This document shows, piece by piece, positions 34,060-42,159 of a stretch of 52,387 bases of DNA; position 1 is the first letter of the stretch, and each line of letters starts with the position of its first letter. The DNA lies in the NCBI GenBank assembly GCA_964579675.1, contig CAZOIA010000012.1, positions 1-52,387 on the forward strand, given 5' to 3'. This stretch comes from CAZOIA01 sp964579675 (lineage in GTDB: Bacteria > Planctomycetota > Phycisphaerae > UBA1845 > PWPN01). The notes beneath the pieces were generated by a model. It was not told where the DNA came from, did no database searches, and saw only the letters and a program-made list of their open reading frames with translations. The translations under genes were made by a program, and so were the position numbers.

Positions 34060-34731
34060 ATGAACTGGCCGATCTTTCTTGCCGGCACCGTTTCCTCGAC
34101 GTTGCTGATCCTGGCCTGTGATCGGAAGGCGCCGGGACCGTGTCAGGCGAGTTCCGTCCCGCAGGGGCCCCCTTTGTCCCTGCGCCAAACCTACGACCGG
34201 CTGCGCGACTGGCACGCGAAACATTCCTACCTGGCCATGCTGCCCCACATGGATCCCGACTCTCGCGATGAAGTGATCGATCTATTGATGGCCATGGACG
34301 AGTTGCTGGCCGCCAATGCCGGTGCCCAGCTCGCGATTTCCAAGGCATGTCCGGGCATCGAGGCCGAACGGTTCGACCTGGCGGCCCAGCTCGCGGACAG
34401 TCTCGAGTTGTTCTCGACGCACATCGAGTTCATCAGTGACCGCCGGGACGGCGACCGGGGAACCGTAACGGTCCAGATCGCGGGTCGCGTCCCGCTGACG
34501 CACATCAACTTCCGGCGTCGAGCCGGTCACTGGGTCTACCTTCCGGGGCCCGTCGGGCGGGATCTCATCCCGATTACCCGAGCGATCACCGGCGCCTTGA
34601 ATCGGATTGCCCTCGTGGTTTCAGCGGGGCCACGGACCCGGGAAGAGATCGAGGCTGAATACCGGCTTCGCATCGGACGCAAGCTCAAGAGAATCGGCCA
34701 GCTTACTGCGCCGGGGAGCCAACAGAAGTGA
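34060..34731 (+). CDS. second lipoprotein at the end of the secretion operon
   Basis: A 223-residue predicted lipoprotein starting at ATG 34060, with GAGG 11 bases upstream. The signal MNWPIFLAGTVSSTLLILAC ends in a lipobox. The mature part is mostly helical (LRQTYDRLRDWHAKHSYLAM, SRDEVIDLLMAMDELLAANA, LAAQLADSLELFSTHIEF), followed by strands with TVTVQIAGRVPLTHINFRR and HWVYLPGP, a pattern resembling small NTF2-like or DUF4878-type domains. I do not recognise a named family. It is the last gene before a strong bidirectional terminator, about 100 bases after the previous lipoprotein, so it is probably part of the secretion operon. Confidence 0.7.
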   Translation: MNWPIFLAGTVSSTLLILACDRKAPGPCQASSVPQGPPLSLRQTYDRLRDWHAKHSYLAMLPHMDPDSRDEVIDLLMAMDELLAANAGAQLAISKACPGIEAERFDLAAQLADSLELFSTHIEFISDRRDGDRGTVTVQIAGRVPLTHINFRRRAGHWVYLPGPVGRDLIPITRAITGALNRIALVVSAGPRTREEIEAEYRLRIGRKLKRIGQLTAPGSQQK

Positions 34732-34778
34732 GAAGTAAACTACCCTCGCCTGAAGGCGAGGGTGGTTTACTTCTCACT
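34727..34778. terminator. bidirectional terminator between the secretion and isc operons
   Basis: A 24-bp inverted repeat with one mismatch and a TGAA loop begins at the stop codon of the upstream gene. The outer arms (AGTGAGAAGTAAAC and complement) are AT-richer than the GC-rich CCCTCGCC core, so each strand ends the hairpin with a T-containing tract. It sits between convergent operons and probably terminates both. Confidence 0.75.
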
Positions 34779-34786
34779 TCCTCCGG

Positions 34787-35002
34787 CTATTTCGTGGCGT
34801 TCTGGCACTCCTCAACCCAGGCTGTTTGAATGGCTTGGAGCTTGGCTTCGTTGGAGGCTCTGGCTTCGTCGTCGAAATCGTCGATTTCACACACCCACTT
34901 GTGGAGGTCGATGAACCGGACCGCCAGTGGGTCCTGGTCAGGCATTTCCTCGTGCAGCCGACCGGCGATCTCCTTGCTGTCCGTCCACTTCAAGCCGCCC
35001 AT
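34787..35002 (-). CDS. iscX: Fe-S assembly accessory protein IscX
   Basis: Small acidic protein (71 residues) of the IscX/YfhJ family, which binds IscS and modulates iron delivery during cluster assembly. Family motifs are clear: LKWTDSKEIAGRLHEEMPDQ, DPLAVRFIDLHKWV and FDDEARASNEAKLQAIQTAW. The ATG at 35002 is preferred because AGGAG precedes it; an upstream ATG at 35038 would add 12 residues absent from the family. It is the last gene of the isc operon, as in Escherichia coli, followed by the shared terminator. Confidence 0.93.
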   Translation of the reverse strand: MGGLKWTDSKEIAGRLHEEMPDQDPLAVRFIDLHKWVCEIDDFDDEARASNEAKLQAIQTAWVEECQNATK

Positions 35003-35130
35003 GACGATTCTCCTGTTCTCTCGGCAATCATCGTTCATTACTCATCATCAGCCCGACCTGCTCCCCTTGCCTCTGGCGTTTCACCGCTGCCAATGCGAGC
35101 GTGTGCGAGTGAATGCCCGCGGTGAATCAC

Positions 35131-37455
35131 CTACGTCTGCGGTTCCTTTGAGAGCGCGAGGTTCCGGTTCCATTCGGGGATCTCGACGAGAAGGTCCTGC
35201 GTTCCGTCGGGGACGCACCGGCATGCCAGCCTCGAATGAGGCGTTGGGCCGTAGGCGCTGTCCAACTGGTCCGCCTCGCCTTCCGTCAGCTTGTTGCACG
35301 CGCTCTGGCCCTGGTGAACGATCACGTGGCACGTTGCGCAGGCACCCACCCCGCCACAAGCGTGAGTCAGATCGATCCCGTGCTTCAGGGCGATGTCCAG
35401 GATGCTGCCCGGCAGGCCGCGATGGCCGTATGGCAGGTCGCGCGGGTCCACCTCGACCCTCCGGTTCATCGGCAGGAACGTGATTGCGAACGTCCGCGCG
35501 GCACGCCCGGTTCCGTCCGTTTCTCGAAGCGTCCGGGTGATCGCCATCTCCGCGAGCCGCAACGTCCTGGCGTCGAATCGGTTCAAGGCGTTGTGAAGCG
35601 AATCGGCGTCCTCGCTCGTCTCAGCCAGGGCCCGGAGTTCGCCCATTGCCGAGACGATCGCCGACCGCTCCGGGGCACTTAACTCCTCGCCTGCCTGGGC
35701 GAGCATCTGCTCGGCCTTGTTGGTGTCAAAGGCGATCTGGTTGCGCAGCCCGATCAGCCGCTGGGCGGTCATGTCTTCGCGGGCATGCTCGTAGGACTCC
35801 AGCTCCATGCGTTTGACCTCATCGGCGGTCAGGCCGTGGGCGGGAATGATCTGGATGCCAGCCTGCTTGCCGCTGCGCTCCTCCTTCGCCGACACGTTCA
35901 GGATCCCGTTCTCGTCGATCAGGAACTCCACGAGTATCTTGGGGATGCCCGCCGGCATGGGCGGGATGCCGCGCAACTCGAATTCGCCCAGCGACCGGCA
36001 GTCTCTCGCCAGCTCGCGCTCGCCTTGCAGAACGTTGATCTTGACATTGGCTTGCCCGTCAACGAACGTGCTGAATCGCTCGGTGGCCCGGCAGGGGATA
36101 CGCGTGTTTCGCATGATGAGTTTCCCCACTGCGCCGCCCATCGTTTCAATGCCCAGCGACAACGGGATAACGTCGAGCAGCAGGGCATCGCGTCGCGTCC
36201 CCGACAGGATCGCCGCCTGGACCGCCGCTCCGAGGGCGACGACCTCATCGGGGTTGAGGGCCGTGTAGCAACGACGCCCGAACAGCTCCTCGATCCGGCG
36301 GCGGACCAGCGGGATCCGCGTGCTTCCTCCGACCAGGATGACCTGGTCGATCATCCCCGGCGTCGCCCTCGCGTCGTTCAGGGCCCGCCGGCAGGACTCG
36401 ATGGTCATATCAAGCCAGGGCGAGATCAAGGTTTCGAACTCGCTTCGCTCGATGGTCCGCGTGTACCGGCGCTCCTGGTCCAACTCGATCTCGATCGGGG
36501 CAGCCTCCTCGGTACTCAGTCGGATCTTCACGTTCTCCGCGAGGATGCGAAGCGCCTGGCGGGCAGCGGGCGTGTTGATCTCCACGCCGAACTCCTCGCG
36601 GACCTCATGCTGAACGAGTTCGATGATCTCACGGTCAAAGTCGTCGCCGCCGAGGTGGGTGTTCCCGTGCGTGCTCTGGACCTCGAAAATGCCCTCTGCC
36701 AGTCTCAGGATGGATACGTCGAACGTGCCGCCGCCGAGGTCATAGACGGCGATGAGGGATTCGCCCTCGGCTGGCCGGGCTCGGGGCGTGTCGGCCGGGT
36801 TCGCTTCGTCAACGGACCGCCGGTCTCCGGCCAGGTTAAGTTGCAGGGCGCCGGCGGCCTGACCGCGGGCCGGGGCCCGAATCCCGAGGCCATAGGCCAG
36901 GGCGGCCGCGGTCGGTTCATTGATGATCCGCACCACGTCCAGACCGGCGATCCGCCCGGCGTCCCGCGTCGCCTGACGTTGGGCGTCGTCGAAATAGGCC
37001 GGCACCGTAATAACGGCCTTGGTGACTTCCCGGCCCAGATGGTCCGCCGCTAGCTGACTCAACTTGCGAAGAATGATCCCACTCAACTCTGGCGGGGTCA
37101 TCAGCTTCCCACTGATCTCGACGGCGGCCACGTCCCGGTGGCGGGTGTCCGTTGCCCGCTTGACCACCGCGTAAGGCAAATGCGACAGCTCGCCGCTGGC
37201 GGCCAGTTCCTCGTAGCCCCTGCCCATCAGACGCTTGATCGAGAATACCGTCGACGTGGGGTTCTCGACCGCATGGGTCTTCGCCTCGGCACCGATCGTA
37301 ACCCGGCCGTCCCGGCTGAACGCCAGCACCGACCGCAAACAGCCGTCGCCTGACTCGTCGCGAATGATCCGCGGCCCGGACTCGTCGCAGAACGCCGCCA
37401 GCGAGTTGGTCGTGCCCAGGTCGATCCCGATAATGATGTCCGTCCCACTGGTCAT
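35131..37455 (-). CDS. hscA: HscA chaperone fused to 2Fe-2S ferredoxin
   Basis: Specialised Hsp70 that, with HscB, releases Fe-S clusters from IscU. Residues 1-640 contain the Hsp70 fold: IGIDLGTTNSLAA (phosphate loop 1), VITVPAYFDDAQR, AVYDLGGGTFDVSIL, ILVGGSTRIPLVRR and a substrate-binding domain with LPLSLGIE-like IPLSLGIETMGG. An Arg/Pro-rich loop of about 40 residues is inserted near residue 205. After a linker, residues about 657-774 form an adrenodoxin-type ferredoxin: ITFLPMNRRVEVDPRD, the cluster motif ACGGVGACATCHV (C-x5-C-x2-C) and the fourth ligand in LACRC. In E. coli fdx is a separate gene directly after hscA; here the two are one frame. The fusion would tether the electron donor to the cluster-transfer chaperone. 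Seventeen bases separate it from hscB. Confidence 0.93.
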   Translation of the reverse strand: MTSGTDIIIGIDLGTTNSLAAFCDESGPRIIRDESGDGCLRSVLAFSRDGRVTIGAEAKTHAVENPTSTVFSIKRLMGRGYEELAASGELSHLPYAVVKRATDTRHRDVAAVEISGKLMTPPELSGIILRKLSQLAADHLGREVTKAVITVPAYFDDAQRQATRDAGRIAGLDVVRIINEPTAAALAYGLGIRAPARGQAAGALQLNLAGDRRSVDEANPADTPRARPAEGESLIAVYDLGGGTFDVSILRLAEGIFEVQSTHGNTHLGGDDFDREIIELVQHEVREEFGVEINTPAARQALRILAENVKIRLSTEEAAPIEIELDQERRYTRTIERSEFETLISPWLDMTIESCRRALNDARATPGMIDQVILVGGSTRIPLVRRRIEELFGRRCYTALNPDEVVALGAAVQAAILSGTRRDALLLDVIPLSLGIETMGGAVGKLIMRNTRIPCRATERFSTFVDGQANVKINVLQGERELARDCRSLGEFELRGIPPMPAGIPKILVEFLIDENGILNVSAKEERSGKQAGIQIIPAHGLTADEVKRMELESYEHAREDMTAQRLIGLRNQIAFDTNKAEQMLAQAGEELSAPERSAIVSAMGELRALAETSEDADSLHNALNRFDARTLRLAEMAITRTLRETDGTGRAARTFAITFLPMNRRVEVDPRDLPYGHRGLPGSILDIALKHGIDLTHACGGVGACATCHVIVHQGQSACNKLTEGEADQLDSAYGPTPHSRLACRCVPDGTQDLLVEIPEWNRNLALSKEPQT

Positions 37456-37472
37456 GAGCTTGTTGATGTGCG

Positions 37473-38108
37473 TTACACGTCACCGCCCGGCGGCAGTTGA
37501 TCGAGCAGGTTGCTCCAGTACTTGATCGCGTTGAGTTGCTTGCGCAAATCCTTCTGCGTTTCGGAGTTGTCCTCGGCCAGTGAACGGCTCAACCCGGCAA
37601 TCATCTCCAGGGCGGACTGACGCCGGGCGGTGATCTTCCGTCTGAGAGCCTCCAACGCGGCCGTGTCACGGGCGGCCTGAGCTTCCTCAATCTCCTCGCG
37701 AAGCATCATGACTTCGTCGAGCACTTCACCCGGCACCGCCCGGTCCCCGGCCGCCGCCGGCCCGGCGACCTGAGCCAGCAGGTACGCCGCCCGGGCCACC
37801 GGATCACGCAGCGTGTCATACGCCCGGTTGAGCTGCGAACTCAGCGACAGCGAGCGCCGGCGCATCTCGTCCGAGGCCTTGCCCACCACGTCCGGATGGA
37901 CGGACCGGGCCAGCAACAGGTACTTGCCGTGCAGGACCCCTTCGTCGATGTCGTATGCGGGCTCAAGTCCGAACAACTCGAAGTAGTCGAACCCCTCCGG
38001 CGGCTGCGGATTCATCGCGCCGCAACTCGTACAGCAGATGGGTGAATCCATCGGCTTTGAACACGTGGTGCATCGGATCGGTCGCGTCGGTGTGGTTTCA
38101 CCTGCCAC
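37473..38108 (-). CDS. hscB: J-domain co-chaperone HscB with N-terminal tetracysteine motif
   Basis: DnaJ-type co-chaperone that brings IscU to HscA and stimulates its ATPase. The J domain (about residues 40-110) has FDYFELFGLEPAYDIDEGVL, the catalytic HPD in ARSVHPDVVGK and LSSQLNRAYDTLRDPVARA. The C-terminal three-helix IscU-binding domain includes DEVMMLREEIEEAQAARD. Unlike E. coli HscB, the N-terminus carries a probable zinc site, RCTTCSKP...CCTSCG (two CxxC pairs), similar in arrangement to the tetracysteine extension of the human homologue HSCB. The gene lies between iscA and hscA in the expected order, and ends 17 bases before hscA. Confidence 0.93.
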   Translation of the reverse strand: MAGETTPTRPIRCTTCSKPMDSPICCTSCGAMNPQPPEGFDYFELFGLEPAYDIDEGVLHGKYLLLARSVHPDVVGKASDEMRRRSLSLSSQLNRAYDTLRDPVARAAYLLAQVAGPAAAGDRAVPGEVLDEVMMLREEIEEAQAARDTAALEALRRKITARRQSALEMIAGLSRSLAEDNSETQKDLRKQLNAIKYWSNLLDQLPPGGDV

Positions 38109-38129
38109 GATGCCGGTTCTCCCGCCCGG

Positions 38130-38462
38130 TCAAGACGAGAAGCTGCTGCCGCAACTGCAGGAGCCCGTCGCGTTCGGGTTGTTGAACACGAAGCCCCGGC
38201 CCATGATCTCGTCCTTGAAGTCCACCGTCGTCCCGTTCAGGTACAGATAACTCTTAGGATCGCAGATAAGCTTGACTCCGTGAGAGTCATGCTCCTCGTC
38301 GTGCTCTCCCTTGGTGGCGGTCAGGTCCAGCACGTAGCTGAATCCGCTGCATCCCCCGCCCTTAACCCCCAGACGGAGATAGGTTGTCTCGGGGGATGCC
38401 TCCTGCTCTGCGAGGATCGTCTTGACCTCCCGGGCCGCACGTTCCGTGAGTTCGATGGCCAT
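38130..38462 (-). CDS. iscA: A-type Fe-S carrier IscA
   Basis: A-type carrier protein that receives clusters and passes them to apo-targets. The 110-residue length and the three conserved cysteines are diagnostic: KGGGCSGFSYVLDL and the C-terminal GSCSCGSSF. IELTERAAREVKTIL opens the fold and YLNGTTVDFKDEIMGRGFVF is the conserved central beta section. A His/Glu-rich loop (KGEHDEEHDSHG) lies between strands, also seen in some relatives. The gene is third in line after iscU and is separated from it by about 100 bases. Confidence 0.95.
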   Translation of the reverse strand: MAIELTERAAREVKTILAEQEASPETTYLRLGVKGGGCSGFSYVLDLTATKGEHDEEHDSHGVKLICDPKSYLYLNGTTVDFKDEIMGRGFVFNNPNATGSCSCGSSFSS

Positions 38463-38564
38463 GGTGTTGTCTCTCCTGTCCTACGCCTTCCTTATGCCGG
38501 CCGCTGACTTCTCAATTCTCCGTTCTTCCAACGTCGCGTTTTGCAGGGCTGAAGTCCAGGCGGC

Positions 38565-38987
38565 TCACGTCGCCGCCCTGGTCTCTGATGGTCGGTCGGC
38601 CTGGCGCTGGAGCTTCTTGTTCTTGACGTCCTCGATGGCCGCACGGATCGCGTCCTCCGCCAGGACGCTGCAGTGGATCTTCACCGGCGGCAGCGATAGC
38701 TCCTTGGCGATGTCGAGGTTGTGGATCTGCAATGCCTGGTCCAGCATCTTGCCCTTGATCCATTCGGTCGCCAGGGAGCTGCTGGCGATCGCGCTGCCGC
38801 AGCCGAACGTCTTGAACCGGGCGTCCACGATCCGGTCGTTCTCGTCGATCCGGATCTGCAGCTTCATCACGTCGCCGCATTCCGGGGCCCCGACAATGCC
38901 GGTACCCACGCTGCTGTCGTTGCGATCCAGCGACCCGACGTTCCGCGGGTTGTTGAAGTGATCCAGAACCTTGTCACCGTAAGCCAT
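38565..38987 (-). CDS. iscU: Fe-S cluster scaffold IscU
   Basis: Scaffold on which IscS-derived sulfur and iron are assembled into 2Fe-2S clusters. The protein matches IscU throughout: VLDHFNNPRNVGSLD, GAPECGDVMKLQI (first cluster Cys and Asp), FKTFGCGSAIASSSLATEW (second Cys) and LPPVKIHCSVLAEDAIRAAI, which contains the LPPVK chaperone-recognition motif bound by HscA and the third Cys. The C-terminal 12 residues are a basic extension. The HscA-recognition motif fits the presence of hscBA in the same operon. Confidence 0.96.
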   Translation of the reverse strand: MAYGDKVLDHFNNPRNVGSLDRNDSSVGTGIVGAPECGDVMKLQIRIDENDRIVDARFKTFGCGSAIASSSLATEWIKGKMLDQALQIHNLDIAKELSLPPVKIHCSVLAEDAIRAAIEDVKNKKLQRQADRPSETRAAT

Positions 38988-39110
38988 ATAACACTCCCAG
39001 CCGTCCCATCACATCTCCAGCAACAAGACGGCTTCAGTCATCCAGCCGGGTGGGTACCACAGGCATGGAATCCTCTGCCCTGTCCGTCCACGAGGCCATT
39101 GCCTGGCCCT

Positions 39111-40325
39111 TCAGTCCGGGTACCATTTGACTGAAGCCGGGTCCACACCCTCCTGCACCATCTCGTACAGCGGACTCATTTCGCGCAGGCGAAGCACCGC
39201 GGAGCACACCCGGTCGATCGTGTGTTCAATCTCCGCCGCCGTCGTGAACCGTCCCAGGCTGAACCGGATCGAGCTGTGGGCCAGGTCCTCCTCGACGCCC
39301 AGCGACTTCAGGACGTGGCTCGGCTCGAGCGACGCACTGGAGCAGGCCGACCCGGTACTGACCGCGATGTTGTCGATGCCCATCATCAGCGACTCGCCTT
39401 CGATGTAGGCGAAGCTGACGTTGACCGTGTTGGGCAAACAGTGTTGCGGGCACCCGTTCCGAAAGATCCCGTCCAGCCTCTCGCTCAGGCCGGCCCAGAG
39501 CCGGTCGCGCAAGCCTGCCTCCCGCACCGCCTCGGCGTCCATTTCCTCCTGAGCGATCTCGGCTGCTTTGCCCATCCCGACGATGCCCGGAACGTTGAGC
39601 GTCCCCGACCGCATGCCTCGCTCGTGCCCACCCCCGTGCAGTATCGGCTCGCAGCGGACCCGCGGGCCCTTGCGGCGAACGTACAACGCACCCACCCCCT
39701 TGGGACCATAGATCTTGTGACCCGAGCAACTCAGCAAATCGATCCCCATCGCCTCCACGTCGATCGGGAACTTGCCAAACGCCTGGGTGGCGTCGGTATG
39801 GAAGATCACGCCCTTTGCCTTGCAGACCGCCCCGATCTCGGCGATCGGCTGAATCGTCCCGATCTCGTTGTTCGCCAACATGATCGAAACCAGAATCGTG
39901 TCGCCGCGGATGGCGTCGGCAAGCTCGCCCACGTCAACCCGCCCGGTCTTGTCCACGGGCAGAAAGGTGACCTGGAACCCCTGCTGTTCGAGGTATCTGG
40001 CCGGGTCGATGACCGCCCTGTGCTCGGTGACCTGGGTGACGAGGTGGCGGCCCTTGTCGCGGTACATGTGGGCGGTGCCCTTGACCGCGATGTTGTCGCT
40101 CTCGGTTGCCCCGCTGGTCCAGATGATTTCCTTGGCGCTGGCGTTGATCAGCGAGGCCACCTGCTGCCGGCCGTTCTCGACGGCCTGCTCGGCCTCGTGG
40201 CCGAAGCGATGGCTCCGGCTCGCGGCGTTGCCGAACTTCTCCTGCAAGTAGGGGAGCATCGCATCCAGTACCCGGGGGTCCACGGGCGTCGTGGCATTGT
40301 AGTCGAGGTAGATCTTCGGCTTCAC
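39111..40325 (-). CDS. iscS: cysteine desulfurase IscS
   Basis: PLP-dependent cysteine desulfurase that supplies sulfur for Fe-S clusters. It starts KIYLDYNATTPVDPRVL; TQVTEHRAVIDP contains the PLP-stacking His, DLLSCSGHKIYGPKGVGAL carries the Schiff-base Lys, and STGSACSSASLEPSHVL holds the catalytic Cys in the long flexible loop typical of group I enzymes. The length of 404 residues is standard. The start overlaps the iscR stop (ATGA), so translation is coupled to the regulator. The C-terminal region ends MSPLYEMVQEGVDPASVKWY, as in bacterial IscS. Confidence 0.96.
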   Translation of the reverse strand: MKPKIYLDYNATTPVDPRVLDAMLPYLQEKFGNAASRSHRFGHEAEQAVENGRQQVASLINASAKEIIWTSGATESDNIAVKGTAHMYRDKGRHLVTQVTEHRAVIDPARYLEQQGFQVTFLPVDKTGRVDVGELADAIRGDTILVSIMLANNEIGTIQPIAEIGAVCKAKGVIFHTDATQAFGKFPIDVEAMGIDLLSCSGHKIYGPKGVGALYVRRKGPRVRCEPILHGGGHERGMRSGTLNVPGIVGMGKAAEIAQEEMDAEAVREAGLRDRLWAGLSERLDGIFRNGCPQHCLPNTVNVSFAYIEGESLMMGIDNIAVSTGSACSSASLEPSHVLKSLGVEEDLAHSSIRFSLGRFTTAAEIEHTIDRVCSAVLRLREMSPLYEMVQEGVDPASVKWYPD

Positions 40326-40825
40326 GTCTGACGCTCCTCACGCGCCCCGGTCACCTTACCCGGGCAGTCTTCGAGCGGATCGCCCGGCGAGGGACCGGGG
40401 TCCCCGGCGATCTGGGCCAAGGTTAGCTCATCGAGGAACTGAATCAACCGCTGATGCACCCGATAGACCGACGGGCGAGCCGGGCAGCAGGACATCAGTT
40501 CGCAGCCTTCCTTGCCACCCACGGGGCCTTTCTCGTCCCCTCGCGCGACACACCGGGCCAGGTGGATCGGGCCTTCGACCGCCTCGATGATGTTGGTCAA
40601 CGTGATCTCGCTTGGCGGGGCAGCCAATGTGTACCCGCCGCGCGGGCCCCTCACCGACCGTGCTAACCCGCGGTGAGTCAACAGCTTGAGCAGGTTCATC
40701 AGCAGCGACAGAGGTATCCGGTAGCGCCGGGCAATCTCCCGGGCACTGCAGCAAGCACCTGCATCCTGGGCCAGGTGAGCCAGGGCAATCAGTGCGTAGC
40801 CGCTTTTCCGCGTTAGAGTGAGCAC
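40322..40825 (-). CDS. iscR: Rrf2-family Fe-S regulator IscR
   Basis: Winged-helix repressor of the Rrf2 family that senses Fe-S status. The DNA-binding domain reads LTLTRKSGYALIALAHLAQD, then REIARRYRIPLSLLMNLLKLL and VRGPRGGYTLA. Cluster-binding cysteines appear as LARCVARGDEKG...GCELMSCCPAR; the spacing between the first and second Cys is longer than in E. coli IscR because of a Lys/Gly-rich insert. The C-terminal Pro/Asp-rich tail is atypical. The start is GTG at 40825, preceded by GAGGAGGC. Two tandem operator-like repeats lie 30-100 bases upstream, suggesting autoregulation of the operon. Confidence 0.93.
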   Translation of the reverse strand: MLTLTRKSGYALIALAHLAQDAGACCSAREIARRYRIPLSLLMNLLKLLTHRGLARSVRGPRGGYTLAAPPSEITLTNIIEAVEGPIHLARCVARGDEKGPVGGKEGCELMSCCPARPSVYRVHQRLIQFLDELTLAQIAGDPGPSPGDPLEDCPGKVTGAREERQT

Positions 40826-40855
40826 GGTCTGAACGCCTCCTCAGTTGCCATGGCA

Positions 40856-40887
40856 GCATATACAATATAGCACCCAAAAGGTGCCAT
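40856..40887 (-). promoter_or_regulatory. operator/promoter repeat 1 upstream of iscR
   Basis: First copy of a 32-base direct repeat, GCATATACAATATAGC followed by the palindrome GCACC-CAAAA-GGTGC. On the coding strand it reads GGCACCTTTTGGGTGC then TATATTGTATATGC, where TATATT or TATTGT could be a -10 box. The copy lies 31 bases from the iscR start. Confidence 0.6.
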
Positions 40888-40891
40888 GTCG

Positions 40892-40923
40892 GCATATAGA
40901 ATATAGCACCCAAAAGGTGCCAT
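40892..40923 (-). promoter_or_regulatory. operator/promoter repeat 2 upstream of iscR
   Basis: Second copy with a single base difference in the AT-rich half (GAATATAG for CAATATAG), exactly 36 bases away, or about 3.4 helical turns. AT-rich sequence inside GC-rich DNA and an embedded palindrome fit a regulator binding site, most likely IscR itself, though the match to published IscR motifs is loose. Confidence 0.55.
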
Positions 40924-41072
40924 TTCAAGCCCGCCTCGCCATTTCCGGACGTGAAATCCGCCACCGGAGCCCGGTCCGGATCTCGATCCTGCTGGGTGGT
41001 CAACCCGCGGGGATGGGCGACCACCGCACTGAGGTGCTCACCGCGGAAACACGGACGGATGTGTTTGCGAGC

Positions 41073-41717
41073 TCAAGAGGCGCCGTCGCCGAGCCTGGCC
41101 AGGTTTCTTGCGCCATCCCAGATGAACATCCCCCCGAAAGCGATCAGGGCCAGAGCGCAGACGACAAGAACAACTCGCTGGCCGCGATTGCCGAAGAGCC
41201 TGGCCCCCTTGAAACCGGCCAGTGACAGGGCCTCCAGCCACACCAGGTCGCACAGCCAGTGAACCACGGCGAACAGAGCGAAGGCAGTCTTGCCCAATTG
41301 GAGGGCCCCGCTCGCCAGGGCCAGTCCTACACTCGCCCACCACAGCAGGAAGTAGGGATTGCCTCCCGTCAGAATTATCCCGATCCAGAGCGGGCTCCGT
41401 TCGGCGTACTTGCCGGCCGGTTCGCCCGCCTTGCCCAGGCCCGTGAGCACCCGCCCGCCCATGAGCAACAGCAAGACACCGCCGAGCAGGGCGACTCCGA
41501 TCCTGACGCCCTTTGACTCGAACAGGGTGCTCATCCCCGCCATAATCAACAGCATCAAAGGGAATTCGACGACGCCATGACCCAAGGCAACGAGACTACC
41601 GGCGTGTCGTGAACGGGTACCTGCGGCCAGGGTGGCAGCAGTCACCGGGCCCGGGGCCATCACCCCGGATAGAGAAACGCCCGCTGCCAGTAGCAAGAAG
41701 CGGATCAAGCTATCCAA
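41073..41717 (-). CDS. LysE/RhtB-family transporter
   Basis: Inner-membrane exporter of the LysE/RhtB superfamily, usually exporting amino acids or similar small metabolites. About six hydrophobic segments are seen, starting IRFLLLAAGVSLSGVMAPGP with the family's PGP motif followed by VTAATLAAGTRSRHAGSLVA, and later GIILTGGNPYFLLWWASVGL with the typical GNP. The frame is open up to an ATG at 41801, but the first 28 residues look non-coding; a TTG at 41717 with GGGAG just upstream fits family length (about 214 residues). The exact start is uncertain. The neighbours give no hint of the substrate. Confidence 0.82.
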   Translation of the reverse strand: MDSLIRFLLLAAGVSLSGVMAPGPVTAATLAAGTRSRHAGSLVALGHGVVEFPLMLLIMAGMSTLFESKGVRIGVALLGGVLLLLMGGRVLTGLGKAGEPAGKYAERSPLWIGIILTGGNPYFLLWWASVGLALASGALQLGKTAFALFAVVHWLCDLVWLEALSLAGFKGARLFGNRGQRVVLVVCALALIAFGGMFIWDGARNLARLGDGAS

Positions 41718-42005
41718 TTGCTCCCATCTCGATCGCTCGCAACCTCCATCATCCACGGTCTGCTTGGTGATAATCGTGACTGATCCTGACCAGGAAGTCA
41801 AAGACGTGTGCCACGCGGACGTGATCCGACTCCTCCCGGGTGCTCACGTGGTGCCGAGAACGGACGACGGCGGTTTCGCGGTGATCAATCGCAGCCGCGT
41901 AGCCAAGTAGGGCAGGGTCGAGCGGAGCGAGACTTGCCGAAATCATGCGACCGTCGTTCAACTGGGGCGGCAGGTCTCATCCGCCCTTGGCGGATTCGCC
42001 CTAGC
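41718..42005. other. stretch without a convincing gene
   Basis: Two short frames are open, plus strand to 41910 ending GGFAVINRSRVAK and minus strand 41961-41749, but neither has a good ribosome binding site or a recognisable domain. The plus-strand tail HADVIRLLPGAHVVPRTDDG is protein-like and may be debris of a small gene near the islet edge. Confidence 0.35.
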
Positions 42006-42107
42006 TTACAGTTGTCGATCCAACCGGCGGTACATGATGGCTTCGGAGACGTGGTCGGATTGGATGTTCTCGGTGCCGGACAGGTCGGCAATCGTGCGGG
42101 CGACAGG
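42006..42107 (-). pseudogene. duplicate fragment of the yifB 3' end
   Basis: About 34 codons reading VARTIADLSGTENIQSDHVS followed by EAIMYRRLDRQL and a stop. They match the last residues of the intact yifB at 43822, which reads VARTIADLAGEDNVRADHVS there and ends identically. DNA identity is roughly 80% by eye, with divergence mostly at silent sites. No upstream part of yifB is present. The fragment marks the far end of a small islet inserted next to yifB. Confidence 0.8.
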
Positions 42108-42159
42108 AGGTGATGCCCGCTCAGAACGGGGCGACCGGAACCTGCTCCGTGTACGTCGA

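Noticed and set aside
40856..40923. Possible two-unit CRISPR array
   Set aside because: Only two copies with a four-base gap, AT-rich, directly upstream of iscR and without cas genes; an operator or promoter duplication explains it better.
41632..41961. Two short overlapping ORFs beside the LysE gene
   Set aside because: No ribosome binding site, no domain and partly antisense to each other; kept only as possible debris.
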